Assembly (NCBI GenBank): GCA_023142995.1
Contig: JAGLIM010000041.1
Span: 1 to 40,872, forward strand
Direction: 5' to 3'
DNA length: 40,872 nucleotides
Source of the DNA: Minisyncoccota bacterium
GTDB lineage: Bacteria; Patescibacteriota; Minisyncoccia; JAHIHE01; JAGLIN01
Shown in pieces: positions 31,143 to 40,614 of the stretch. The position numbers and the translations under genes were made by a program. How positions within the stretch are numbered: the first letter of the stretch is position 1; each line of letters begins with the position of its first letter. The notes beneath the pieces were generated by a model. It did no database searches. It was not told where the DNA came from and was given only the letters and a program-made list of their open reading frames with translations.

Positions 31143-34115
31143 CTATTTAATCTCCAAAAATCTCTTATTGCTTTCATAAGACCTTCCTTTCTTATCTACC
31201 ATTTTAGCAAAAATCTTATATTTTCCTGAAATAAAATATTGTTTATCTTCTTCCCATAAGACCTGATATAACTTATCTTCTTCAGGTACAGGATATCGAG
31301 CTGAGCCAATTTTCTTTTTAATTCCTATCTTTCTAACCAAATTCATATCAGCATCATATATGCTGTCTAATTGGTAATAGAAATCAACATATCTTACATC
31401 TTCTGTTGAAGTTATAGCATTGATAATATACGGAAAGTCAGTTTCCATTATAGGCTTTATATATAGAGAAGAGTTGTCGCTTACCATTATTACTGGAATG
31501 TCTTTTTGCACTGAATTATCAACTTGATCGTATGCTTTTATCGACACATTATGCAAGCCTTCTTTTACACCAAAAGGAATAGTATATAATATTTCATATG
31601 GTGACTTTTTTCCAACTCCAACTAATACATCATCAAAATGTACATCAATTTGTTTAAATCCGAAAACCGTAAAAACTTCTGCACTTATAACAAGCTTATT
31701 ATTTTTAATTATCTGATCTTCTTGCGGATAAAAGATCTTTAAAATTGGCATCTTGTCGTCTTCTCTTACAGAACATATTTCACTCGGAGGATTGATATTT
31801 ACTTCTTCAGCATTCTCTTGCGCCCATTTTAATACTGCTTTTTCCCAATTCTGATAATGCGCATCTGAAATCAGATCTTCTGAAATTTCACCCTGAGGAT
31901 CATCCTTATTTAAATAGTGTAATATATTATGAGCTTCAATATATGTTTTCTCTTCAATTTGATTTTCAGGAGTAAGTTTACTTGCCAACTTGTCACCACA
32001 TGCTTTGTCAATTTTTATGACAACTTCATTTTTATATTCTCCATTTAAAACAGCTTTCTCGGTTTGGATCTTTTTTGGAGCAACAAACTTTTCAATTGGA
32101 TCATCTTCTAGAACACTAGAAATAAAATTATACCAAATAGGTGCCGCCACTGTTATTCCTCCTCCTTTTCTCATCTTTTCGCCTTTAGTATTTCCTGCCC
32201 ATACTCCTACAGCTAAACTTGGAGTATATCCAACCGTCCAACCGTCCTTATAGTCGCTTGTGGTTCCAGTTTTTGCAGCTACTGGTCTTTGCTCGAGATA
32301 TAATTTGTTTTTTGCTCCAAATGTTGGAGTTCTCGCTACATTATCAGATAGCATACTATTTATATTTCTAGCAACTTCAACATCCAGTACTTGTTTTTCA
32401 TTTTTCTCAAATTGCTTAATAATTTCTCCGCTTGAATTTTCAATTCTTAAAATTGTTTCTGATATGTTTCTTTTTCCTTCATTTGCAAAAACACTATAAG
32501 AAGAAACCATATCAATTAATTTTACCTCTCCAGTCCCTAGAACCAATGACAATCCATAATTATCTGGGTCATTCAGTGTAGTGATCCCTAAATTATGAGC
32601 CATTTGTACACTACCATTAATTCCAGCAAGATAAAGAGCTTTTACTGCTGGGATATTCAAAGAACGTGCTAAAGACGACCTCATAGTAGCAGGCCCAGAA
32701 AATTTAAAGTTATAATTTTGCGGAATATATTCTCTTCCACTTCCATCTTTTCCAAAATTTGTCTCTACGTCAAATAAAATCGTATCAGGAGTATAACCCT
32801 TCTTCAATGCTGTCGCATAAACGAAAGGTTTGAATGACGATCCTGGCTGCCGGTTTGAAATTGCCACATTAACATTTCCGTCTTCTTCAATATTAAAATA
32901 ATCCTTACTACCAACCATTGATAATACTTGTCCTGAGCGAGGATCAATCGCAACTAGAGCTGCATTTCTTGCATTGTGATTTATTGTATTTTCTTCAGCT
33001 CCGCTTTTAACAACGTCTTCCGCAATTAATTGCATATCATAATCCAAAGTTGTATAAACATTAAGTCCTCCTTTTTCGATTTTCTCTTCTCCAAATTCAT
33101 CAACTAATTGTTGGCGAACATACATCACGAAATGAGGCGCTTTTATATCCTCTACAAAAGGTTTAATTTCTTTTAATATCTCAAGGTCTTTAGCTTTTCT
33201 AGCTTCTTCTTCACTGATATATCCTTCATCTTCCATTTGATTGATTATATTCTTATAGCGAAATTCCAACGCTTCTGGATGCGCACCATATGGCGAGTAA
33301 TATGTCGTTGCTTTTGGAAGTCCTGCCAGTAGCGCCGCTTCTGAAATATCAAGATCTTTAGCTGATTTTCCAAAAAATGTCTGTGCCGCCGCTTCTATAC
33401 CATAAGCATTTGATCCATAAGGAATCTGGTTTAAGTACATCTCCATAATTTCGTCCTTGTTAAACTTTTGTTCTGTCTCAATCGCCAAAATTATCTCTTT
33501 TATTTTCCTCGTAAAAGTTCTCTCTGATGTAAGAATTGAATTTTTTATTAATTGTTGAGTAATTGTTGACCCACCCTGAAGTCTTTCTCCACTTATTACA
33601 TCCTTATATATCGCTCTTGCTATTCCACGAAAATCAACGCCATGATGCTTATAAAAGTCTTGATCCTCAGTAGCAATTGTCGCATTTATCAAGTGTTGCG
33701 ATATCTGATCAAGCTTTATGACTGTCCTTCTTTCTTCTCCATGTATTTCATATAAGAGATGCTCTCCACTGCGATCATAAATCTTTGTAGATTCCGCAAC
33801 ACTACGATCAACAATTTTATCCGGATTTGGTATATCTTTTGAAAAATATATGAATACACCCGTTATCCCAATAATACCAATCACAAACATTGCAATTGAC
33901 AGTTTTAATAATATTCTAAATATCTTTTTAGATCTCTTATTCTTCTTTTTTGATCTAGTTTTAAATATCTTTTTAAATAATGATGTAGAAAAACTTTTTT
34001 TAATCAATCTTTTTTTAGTTTTTATTGTTGGCAAACTTAAAACAGACCGTTTTTTTCTGACGATCTTCTTTCTAGCATTTGAACCACTTGTTCTATATTT
34101 CTTTCTAACGGCCAT
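31143..34115 (-). CDS. class A penicillin-binding protein (PBP1A type)
   Basis: 990 aa. A very basic cytoplasmic tail (1-68, dozens of Lys and Arg) precedes one membrane helix (69-91). The transglycosylase domain has ATEDQDFYKHHG (catalytic Glu 150), GGSTITQQLIKN, TRKIKEIILAIETE and GLPKATTYYSPY. The transpeptidase domain has the SxxK motif GSSFKP (Ser 426), SLARSLN, and KTGTT near 625. About 250 C-terminal residues form Ig-like beta domains (IDVHFDDVLVGVGKKSPYEI). It polymerises and cross-links peptidoglycan outside the membrane and so uses the lipid II that FemX modifies. The long basic tail is unusual in length. Confidence 0.95.
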   Translation of the reverse strand: MAVRKKYRTSGSNARKKIVRKKRSVLSLPTIKTKKRLIKKSFSTSLFKKIFKTRSKKKNKRSKKIFRILLKLSIAMFVIGIIGITGVFIYFSKDIPNPDKIVDRSVAESTKIYDRSGEHLLYEIHGEERRTVIKLDQISQHLINATIATEDQDFYKHHGVDFRGIARAIYKDVISGERLQGGSTITQQLIKNSILTSERTFTRKIKEIILAIETEQKFNKDEIMEMYLNQIPYGSNAYGIEAAAQTFFGKSAKDLDISEAALLAGLPKATTYYSPYGAHPEALEFRYKNIINQMEDEGYISEEEARKAKDLEILKEIKPFVEDIKAPHFVMYVRQQLVDEFGEEKIEKGGLNVYTTLDYDMQLIAEDVVKSGAEENTINHNARNAALVAIDPRSGQVLSMVGSKDYFNIEEDGNVNVAISNRQPGSSFKPFVYATALKKGYTPDTILFDVETNFGKDGSGREYIPQNYNFKFSGPATMRSSLARSLNIPAVKALYLAGINGSVQMAHNLGITTLNDPDNYGLSLVLGTGEVKLIDMVSSYSVFANEGKRNISETILRIENSSGEIIKQFEKNEKQVLDVEVARNINSMLSDNVARTPTFGAKNKLYLEQRPVAAKTGTTSDYKDGWTVGYTPSLAVGVWAGNTKGEKMRKGGGITVAAPIWYNFISSVLEDDPIEKFVAPKKIQTEKAVLNGEYKNEVVIKIDKACGDKLASKLTPENQIEEKTYIEAHNILHYLNKDDPQGEISEDLISDAHYQNWEKAVLKWAQENAEEVNINPPSEICSVREDDKMPILKIFYPQEDQIIKNNKLVISAEVFTVFGFKQIDVHFDDVLVGVGKKSPYEILYTIPFGVKEGLHNVSIKAYDQVDNSVQKDIPVIMVSDNSSLYIKPIMETDFPYIINAITSTEDVRYVDFYYQLDSIYDADMNLVRKIGIKKKIGSARYPVPEEDKLYQVLWEEDKQYFISGKYKIFAKMVDKKGRSYESNKRFLEIK

Positions 34116-34188
34116 AAATAGTAGTATTTACAATCCTTTGTTAAAATAAATTTTAAAATTATTATAGATTATAAAAGATTATATTATA

Positions 34189-34251
34189 AATATTGTTCGA
34201 CTTTATGGAGAACTATGTGCGTCTGCTTTCTCCACAAGGTCGAAAAATATT
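34189..34251. repeat. family A palindrome, copy 8 (full 63 bp)
   Basis: AATATTGTTCGACTTTATGG then AGAACTATGTGCGTCTGCTT and TCTCCACAAGGTCGAAAAAT plus ATT. It lies upstream of the PBP1A start, between it and the small secreted-protein gene. Confidence 0.9.
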
Positions 34252-34301
34252 ATAGAAAGATTGAAAGATATTATAGGTTAAAATCATATTCTTGACACAG
34301 T

Positions 34302-34583
34302 TTAATCACAAGATCCACCACCCATTTTAGTTGTAATGCATTTTAACATTTCTGAAGCATTACCATCACCCTTACTAGCTGTAGTAGAAGAATCATGAAC
34401 TGCAAATAAAACATCATATATTTCACCTAGACTTCTCATTGTCGGTGCCACAGGCGAAGTTGGATTGAGAGTCCCAGCTTGTACTGCCAACACAAAATAA
34501 ATAATCAACGAAGAAACTGAAATTAGCGCAAAATAGTAAAGTATTTTTTTTCCTTTCTTCAGTGATTTTGTTTTATTCAACAT
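34302..34583 (-). CDS. small secreted or membrane-anchored protein
   Basis: 93 aa. A basic start (KTKSLKKGKK), one hydrophobic helix (about 14-34) and an exported part with TLNPTSPVAPTMRSLGEIYD, a Pro/Thr-rich segment of a kind often seen next to large surface repeats. The C-terminus has two cysteines (KCITTKMGGGSCD). It lies between the PBP1A and ligase-like genes, each separated by repeats. Function unknown. Confidence 0.6.
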   Translation of the reverse strand: MLNKTKSLKKGKKILYYFALISVSSLIIYFVLAVQAGTLNPTSPVAPTMRSLGEIYDVLFAVHDSSTTASKGDGNASEMLKCITTKMGGGSCD

Positions 34584-34614
34584 AAAAATAATTTAAAATT
34601 GGTCTTTGATGGCT

Positions 34615-34768
34615 TATACACAATTTAACCCTATTTTAATTTTCTTGTTTTATTTTTCTATTCTCAAAAAACTCTGTCCTAAATATAGCAATAGAGAAAT
34701 ATCGTCATGAGTGGAACGACAAATCATAATGAAGTTCTCATTATTGGAATAGGGTTAAATTGCGTATG
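34615..34768. mobile_element. 154-bp element with 21-bp terminal inverted repeats
   Basis: TATACACAATTTAACCCTAT plus T at the left pairs with AATAGGGTTAAATTGCGTAT plus G at the right (19 of 21 positions). The interior has no ORF. It has the form of a MITE. The 305-bp gap 34584-34888 holds this and a family D hairpin (34789-34821). Confidence 0.7.
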
Positions 34769-34788
34769 ACCCAGATCTAAAGCTTAAA

Positions 34789-34821
34789 GCCTCTAAGTGG
34801 CTTTGAAAGCCTCTCAGAGGC
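34789..34821. repeat. family D hairpin, copy 3
   Basis: GCCTCTAAGTGGCTTT, G, AAAGCCTCTCAGAGGC: an imperfect inverted repeat related to 25464-25496. Confidence 0.75.
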
Positions 34822-34888
34822 TAGACACCACAAAGTAGCTAGAAACTGAAAGATAAATAACAAACTTCATCTTGCATAGTAAGCTTCT

Positions 34889-37468
34889 CTATTCAACAGG
34901 CACCACAAGGTCTTCAGCGGTCAAGTCATCATCAATTTGGTCTGATTCTGGTGAATCTAAAGATTGATCTATTGGCGGAGTTAATATTGGCTCATCATCC
35001 ACAAAAGCTGAACCTCTGGTTCTTAGATTATTTAAAATTTCTTTTACCTCATCATTATTTGGATTAAGTTCTAATATTTTTTCAAACTGGTCAATAGCAC
35101 TATTTTTATCACCTTTTTTATCATAGATTAGACCTAAAACATATCTAGCATTAGAGAAATCTGAATCCAAATCAACTGCACTTTCCATCTCATCTCTCGC
35201 CTTATCTAAATTATTATTATTATAATACATCATCCCAAGCTGAAAGTTCATAGAAGCATCAAAATTAGCCAATGTTCTTGTAAACTCTAATTCTCTAATA
35301 GCTTCGTCAGTACGCTCAGCTAACATATAAGCCAAACCTAACTGAAAATGAGACGCCGCATAATTAGATTTTAATTTCACTGCTTTTTCTAAAGCGTCAA
35401 TTGCACTATTTACTTTCTCTTCGTCAATTTGACCATCTTGAGCTTGTCGAGCCATAAACATTAATATCTTCGCTTCTCCGATTAATGGATTAGGATCCTT
35501 AGGACTAAGTTCTGATGCTTTATGATAATTACTCTGTGCGAAAGAGTCAGCACCGTCTACAATATTGATGATCTTTTCATAAATACTTCCCAAATTATAC
35601 CAATTTTCAGCTTCAGCTGGATCAACTTCCGTTGCTCTTTTAGCAAGCTTAACAGAATCAGCAATTTTACTTTGAAACTTATTATCTTCTCCTAATTCAA
35701 TATTTGGATCTCTAGAATTCTGCGCATCAACGATCATAAACTGACTTGCGGAACGCAAATATTGATCATTATCTTGATCTAAAGATATCGCTTTTAATAC
35801 ATCTTCCGTTGACTCAGTTATATCGCCTTGATTATATTTATTCAATCCAGTTTGAAAATAAAATGCAGCAACATATCTTTTCCCAGAAATATAGAATAAA
35901 GATGTTGCTCCAGCTGCAAAAATAGAAATAATCAGAAGACTTGCAGCTATGTGTTGTTTCTTTGTGCGAGAAAGATTAATTTCCTTAAGATCAGAATTTA
36001 AAACTATCAGAAAGCCTAATGCCACAAACGAAAAAAGAAGGTTTATATAAGAAGAAGGAAAATAAAACCACCCTAAAATCATAAAAAGTATCCCAACAGA
36101 AACAACCATTGATTTTTTATCATTTATGTTTCTTGCTGCTAATTGCATAAAAGCAAAAACAATAAACAAAATCGACAAAACTCCAAAAATACCAGCGGTC
36201 ACTAAATATGTACTAGCAAAGCTAAATCCTTGATTAAATTTAATTTGCCAAAAATTTGACTGATTTAATTCCACCAACCGATAAGCATCATACTGAGAAG
36301 AAAAAGTAGCCAGACCTGTACCTGTTAAAATACGAGTACCTTCTAAGGCGTTCTTAGAAATATCAATTGTTGATGAAAAATTAGGTTTTATATCAATAGG
36401 AATATCAGGCATATCCATTATTTTCGGCAAAGATGGACTAACCATTGCAAACAAGAAAGCGATAATACCTATTAATAAAGGAATGCTTGAACTGATTAAA
36501 GAAAATTTATTATTTTCTGAGTTAAAGATAAACTTATAAATTGCATAAATTACCATTACAGCCATTAACAAAACCCAGATTGGTTGATAATTTATTAAAA
36601 GTAAATTCAATCCTATTAGTAAACCAGTGAAAATCAAACCAGCTTTAACTTTTAAAGAAATATTCAATTCTGTCAGTGCTGCAATGATCAGTACCAATCC
36701 AAAAGTAATATATATATCAAAATTAATTACAGAACCAAAAACATTAAATCCAGCTTGCTTAGCAAAATCATAAGGAAAAATGTACATTCCAAATAATTGA
36801 AATAAACTTAAAATTGATATTAAGATCGTACTAGCTAAAAATATGATTCCAATTTTATTAAAATCTTCTTTTTTGAAAAAGGCAATTGCAAGATATAGTG
36901 CCAAAGCATACACAACAAAATTAATAAAAACATTTGCTTGAGTTAAATCTCCATAAAAGCTAATATTTGGAGAAACAGAGAAAAAGGCACTAAGTCCGCC
37001 AAAGATCACAAAACTTGCCACAGCAACACTAAGCATTGATTTTGAATAAACAATTTTTCGAGAAAAATAAAAGTTTACCAAATAACAGATTAAGGATATT
37101 GAGATAAGGAAAATAGCTAAAAACTGTTTATTTGCATCAACTGGGTAGATCGTTATTGGTAAAAAGAATAAGGGTAATAGAAAGATAAGGAGTAATAGAA
37201 AAAATCTGCCAGTTCTAAACCAAATAGTACTTGTTTGAGAAGAAGAAGCTTTATGAAAAACATCTTTTTCAGCAAGAGAAAAATTACTAACTGTTTCCTC
37301 CTTGTTTTCATTTTCTTTTTGAAATACTAATTCAGCTTCATCTCTAATTTTTTTCTGATTTTCTAATTGTTGTTGTTCTAATTCAGCCAAATGTTTTTTA
37401 ATTTCAATTGATTCATCTTTCTTTTTAGGTTGAAAGTTTTTTAAATCAATTATATTATTATTTTCCAT
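34889..37468 (-). CDS. O-antigen-ligase-like membrane protein with C-terminal TPR domain
   Basis: 859 aa. A charged cytoplasmic coiled region (1-85) is followed by about twelve membrane helices (about 88-535). A loop with RILTGTGLATFSSQYDAYRL resembles the GxGPGTF motif of O-antigen ligase/Wzy_C proteins. After the last helix come several TPR units (AENWYNLGSIYEKI, ASHFQLGLAYMLAERTDEAI, ARYVLGLIYDKKGDKNSAID) and an acidic tail. These proteins are thought to polymerise or ligate surface glycans; the TPR part faces outside. A paralogue follows at 37744. It contains no in-frame repeats, unlike that paralogue. Confidence 0.82.
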   Translation of the reverse strand: MENNNIIDLKNFQPKKKDESIEIKKHLAELEQQQLENQKKIRDEAELVFQKENENKEETVSNFSLAEKDVFHKASSSQTSTIWFRTGRFFLLLLIFLLPLFFLPITIYPVDANKQFLAIFLISISLICYLVNFYFSRKIVYSKSMLSVAVASFVIFGGLSAFFSVSPNISFYGDLTQANVFINFVVYALALYLAIAFFKKEDFNKIGIIFLASTILISILSLFQLFGMYIFPYDFAKQAGFNVFGSVINFDIYITFGLVLIIAALTELNISLKVKAGLIFTGLLIGLNLLLINYQPIWVLLMAVMVIYAIYKFIFNSENNKFSLISSSIPLLIGIIAFLFAMVSPSLPKIMDMPDIPIDIKPNFSSTIDISKNALEGTRILTGTGLATFSSQYDAYRLVELNQSNFWQIKFNQGFSFASTYLVTAGIFGVLSILFIVFAFMQLAARNINDKKSMVVSVGILFMILGWFYFPSSYINLLFSFVALGFLIVLNSDLKEINLSRTKKQHIAASLLIISIFAAGATSLFYISGKRYVAAFYFQTGLNKYNQGDITESTEDVLKAISLDQDNDQYLRSASQFMIVDAQNSRDPNIELGEDNKFQSKIADSVKLAKRATEVDPAEAENWYNLGSIYEKIINIVDGADSFAQSNYHKASELSPKDPNPLIGEAKILMFMARQAQDGQIDEEKVNSAIDALEKAVKLKSNYAASHFQLGLAYMLAERTDEAIRELEFTRTLANFDASMNFQLGMMYYNNNNLDKARDEMESAVDLDSDFSNARYVLGLIYDKKGDKNSAIDQFEKILELNPNNDEVKEILNNLRTRGSAFVDDEPILTPPIDQSLDSPESDQIDDDLTAEDLVVPVE

Positions 37469-37671
37469 AATATTTTTAATTTATTACCATATAAAAGTAT
37501 CTTTGAAATTATGCTAGCTTAAATCCGTTATATTAGCCAAAGTTAACACCAAAGACAATCCTATACTTTTTTATATAATATCATAAAATCAAGAGAATAG
37601 CCAATTAATATTCAAGCTCATCACGAAAGCTAGTTCCAGCACAAGGACTTCATAACTGGAAGCCATAATTC

Positions 37672-37702
37672 AACAGGGATGGATTTGAAATCCATCCCTG
37701 TT
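37672..37702. repeat. perfect 15-bp inverted repeat hairpin
   Basis: AACAGGGATGGATTT, G, AAATCCATCCCTGTT, followed by TTATTATATTT. It lies just beyond the stop of the ligase-like gene ending at 37744. The T-rich side is on the plus strand, so it is not a simple terminator for that gene. Confidence 0.8.
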
Positions 37703-37743
37703 TTATTATATTTGATAAACTAATTTCCACGATAAAGAATAAT

Positions 37744-40614
37744 TTATATTCCATCCTCTTCTACTGCCCCGTCTTCGGCACTTCCCTCTTCAACTATTGG
37801 TTCTGGTTCTGGAATTGGATCTGGTTTTCTATTTGCTTTTTCAATAATTTTTTTTAACTCTTCGATCCTTTCTACGACTTCCTGATTATCAGGATTCAAA
37901 AGTAGAACTGTTTCAAATTCTTTTAAAGCTTCTTCACTATTTTTTTCTTTTTCATAGATCAGACCAAGACTATATCTCGCATTTGAATTTCTCGGCTGAA
38001 GTCTTTTTATCTCAAGAAATATATTTTTTGCTTCGGTAATACTTCCAGAGTTATAATAGATTCTTCCTAATTGAAATGCTATATTCATATCCGCTGTTCC
38101 ATTTTCCATAAAAGAACTTAACTGACTGATCGCTTTTTCCTTATCACCTTTTATTTCATAAGCAAGTCCAAGCTGAAGTCCTGCGTCTAAATAATTCTTT
38201 TTAAGTTCTAATGCTTTTTCAAACTCACCTATCGCACTATTTATTCTATCTTCTTCCTTTGATTCTGCATATTGCAGAACAAAAATCTTACCAAGTTCTG
38301 TATATAATATCGGATTAGAAGGTTCCAAACTTATTGCTTTATTATATTTCTTAATTGCCCACTCATCTGCATATGCAATTCTTATATTACTAGACATAAA
38401 AGCATAGATATTTCCAAGTCTTTGTTGAAAGAATATATTATTAGGATAAGCATCCGCAGCAGCTTTTGCGTGATCAACTACACCTTTCATTTCTTGCGCA
38501 ATGATTTGATTATTCTTTTCTTCATCGCTTTTCTCGCTTTCTTCCTGAATAGCAATGGTCAAACGATTGAAATAAACATCTGAAAGAAAAGATTTATAAC
38601 TTCCATTATAAGGATTCTTTTTGGCTACTTCTTCAAGATCTTTAACGCTTTCATCCAAAAAGATTGAAGCGTTTTCTTTGGTCAAATTCTTATCTTTCGT
38701 AGCTTTATCATATGCAAAAATTGCGGTTTTATAAGACGCTTCTGCTTGATAAAATCTGATCTGATAATAATAAGAAACCAATATCGGTACTGCTACTGCT
38801 AATAATAAGGATAAATAGAGAATATAATTCGATTTTCTGATCTTGAATTCCCAAAAAATGTTTTTTCCATCAGCTTCTATATCCCCCTCTCCAGAAGGGT
38901 TTGGGTGTCTATATTCCCCTCTTGAGAGGGGTTGGGGTGTGTTACTTGATGCAATAATATATTCAATTGCCAAAATTATAGTTAATATCCAAAAAACAAA
39001 TTTTATAGTTATTGACTCAAGATATATAAATTGAAAAAGTAAAAGAGAAAGCCAAGCAGAGAAAAGATATATCCTAGGTGCGAGACACTGTTTTGTTCCT
39101 ATGTTACGAGAGATTATTTTCAAGAACATCCATATTGTTAAGAATATGATCAATAAATAACTAAAAACTCCTAAAATTCCAATTGTAGAGATTTTTTCGA
39201 TCATCTCGCTTCCAGCTTTATCAAATCTAATATTCCAAAGAACGCTACTATTGAATTCAACAGGTTTAAACTTAGAAAAATTATATAAATAAGTTCCTGG
39301 ACCAGTTCCAACAATACCACTTATCGGATCTTTTTTTATCCCTTCAACTGCTACAGAAATAACGGTTTTTTTATCTAAAATGATTTCTTTTGTAAATCTA
39401 CTACCACTATTACTATCCGTAGAAGTTATCCTATTTTTTATCGAAGAAGATATTGAAGAACTTTCAAAATTAGATTCAACATCCTTGTTTATAAATGTTA
39501 AACTCGTAGCAACAAAAATAAAAGAAATTATAACCACTAATCCCGTAGAGATAAAACAATGCTTCACTTCTACAACGTTTTTGTCATATTCAAAACACTT
39601 CTTTTTTGCCATAGACATTAAGATCAAAGGAATAGACAAACAAATCATCAAAACGATCCAAGCTGGCACGAAATCAATTATTGCCAAAAGGATAAGCGAC
39701 ATCACAATAAGTGCAAAAATTAAATATTTAATAAACGCATTTGTGTTTTCTAAAAGAAAATAGAAAGCAACAATGATAACTGAAACCAAATAGATTCCCA
39801 GAACATTAGACGAACCAGCAACAAGATTAAAAGAATCAAATTGAGTTTCATTCCATGGAATAAATTTAAGACCAAGAGAATAAAACAAACTTACGATAAC
39901 TACAATAGATGACGAAATGAGAAATGTTTTAATAAGATTTATACTCATCGTATGAGTAATACATTGCTTCGTCTCTGTGGTTTTTACCGCGCTGTTTACT
40001 CCTAGAAAATACAGCATTGCTAGACTTAGATACACCATTAGAGATTCTGAAAATCTTCCATAAAATCCTAAAATGCTGGAAATCTTATCAACACTTAAAG
40101 CGCTTGAAAGCAGAACTATAAAAATAAAAATAATTATTGGGATATCCAGTGGAGTCCTGACAAATCTCAAACGCTTATCTATAACGATCATTTTAGCCAT
40201 CCAAGTCAAGAATGCTAAAGACGATAAAACAAAAAGCAAGATCGTTTTATTAAATTCATAGATTTCCACCGAAAATGGCAAAACAAAAATAGGTAGCAAG
40301 AAAACAAGAAAATAAATAAAATATCTCAAAAAATAATTACTTTTAATATCTCTCTTGTCGTCAATTTCGTCAATTTCATCCTTTTTATCTTGTCTATTTT
40401 TTTTAGCAGAAGATTGCGATGAAAAAGCACGCAATTTGTTCTTCGTCACGTTTTTCAAACTTTTCATTGAACTTGATTCAGATTCAGATCTTTGCGCATC
40501 TTCAGTCAATTCTTCAAGAGATCTATTCTTTTTCTCGCTATGGCTAGCACTTATTTTTGCCTTAAGATCTACAACATTATCTTTTGGGATATTACCAATT
40601 TCTCTGTTATCCAT
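37744..40614 (-). CDS. O-antigen-ligase-like membrane protein with TPR domain, carrying in-frame repeats
   Basis: 956 aa. Same layout as the gene at 34889: charged N-terminal region (1-90), about twelve membrane helices, an IVGTGPGTYLYNFSKF ligase-type loop, then TPR units (ILYTELGKIFVLQYAESKEE, AGLQLGLAYEIKGDKEKAIS, ARYSLGLIYEKEKNSEEAL) and an acidic tail. Peptides rich in Lys-Gln-Cys (TETKQCITHTM, VKHCFISTG, GTKQCLAPRI) and an NTPQPLSRGEYRHPNPSGEG insert break the membrane part; each is coded by a palindromic repeat. The inserts fall in loops between helices and keep the frame. Glycan ligase or polymerase by family; substrate unknown. Confidence 0.82.
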   Translation of the reverse strand: MDNREIGNIPKDNVVDLKAKISASHSEKKNRSLEELTEDAQRSESESSSMKSLKNVTKNKLRAFSSQSSAKKNRQDKKDEIDEIDDKRDIKSNYFLRYFIYFLVFLLPIFVLPFSVEIYEFNKTILLFVLSSLAFLTWMAKMIVIDKRLRFVRTPLDIPIIIFIFIVLLSSALSVDKISSILGFYGRFSESLMVYLSLAMLYFLGVNSAVKTTETKQCITHTMSINLIKTFLISSSIVVIVSLFYSLGLKFIPWNETQFDSFNLVAGSSNVLGIYLVSVIIVAFYFLLENTNAFIKYLIFALIVMSLILLAIIDFVPAWIVLMICLSIPLILMSMAKKKCFEYDKNVVEVKHCFISTGLVVIISFIFVATSLTFINKDVESNFESSSISSSIKNRITSTDSNSGSRFTKEIILDKKTVISVAVEGIKKDPISGIVGTGPGTYLYNFSKFKPVEFNSSVLWNIRFDKAGSEMIEKISTIGILGVFSYLLIIFLTIWMFLKIISRNIGTKQCLAPRIYLFSAWLSLLLFQFIYLESITIKFVFWILTIILAIEYIIASSNTPQPLSRGEYRHPNPSGEGDIEADGKNIFWEFKIRKSNYILYLSLLLAVAVPILVSYYYQIRFYQAEASYKTAIFAYDKATKDKNLTKENASIFLDESVKDLEEVAKKNPYNGSYKSFLSDVYFNRLTIAIQEESEKSDEEKNNQIIAQEMKGVVDHAKAAADAYPNNIFFQQRLGNIYAFMSSNIRIAYADEWAIKKYNKAISLEPSNPILYTELGKIFVLQYAESKEEDRINSAIGEFEKALELKKNYLDAGLQLGLAYEIKGDKEKAISQLSSFMENGTADMNIAFQLGRIYYNSGSITEAKNIFLEIKRLQPRNSNARYSLGLIYEKEKNSEEALKEFETVLLLNPDNQEVVERIEELKKIIEKANRKPDPIPEPEPIVEEGSAEDGAVEEDGI
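38881..38941. repeat. tandem palindromic repeat in frame in the ligase-like gene
   Basis: Two diverged copies of ACACCC(C)AACCC..GAGGGG.ATATAG stand side by side on the minus strand; CCCCTCTTGAGAGGGG is a palindrome within. It codes NTPQPLSRGEYRHPNPSGEG in a loop after a membrane helix. Confidence 0.8.
39077..39111. repeat. palindrome-derived insert in frame, Lys-Gln-Cys type 1
   Basis: GTGCGAGACACTGTTTTGTT on the plus strand, coding GTKQCLAPR on the minus strand. It resembles the GAGAC..GTCTC hairpin at 17697-17723. Confidence 0.5.
39545..39573. repeat. palindrome-derived insert in frame, Lys-His-Cys type
   Basis: GTAGAG..CTTCTAC with AAACAATGCTTCAC inside, codes VEVKHCFISTG. Imperfect palindrome. 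Confidence 0.5.
39941..39985. repeat. palindrome-derived insert in frame, Lys-Gln-Cys type 2
   Basis: ACTCATcgtATGAGT is a palindrome, followed by AATACATTGCTTCGTCTCTG. It codes for TETKQCITHTMSIN. Confidence 0.55.
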
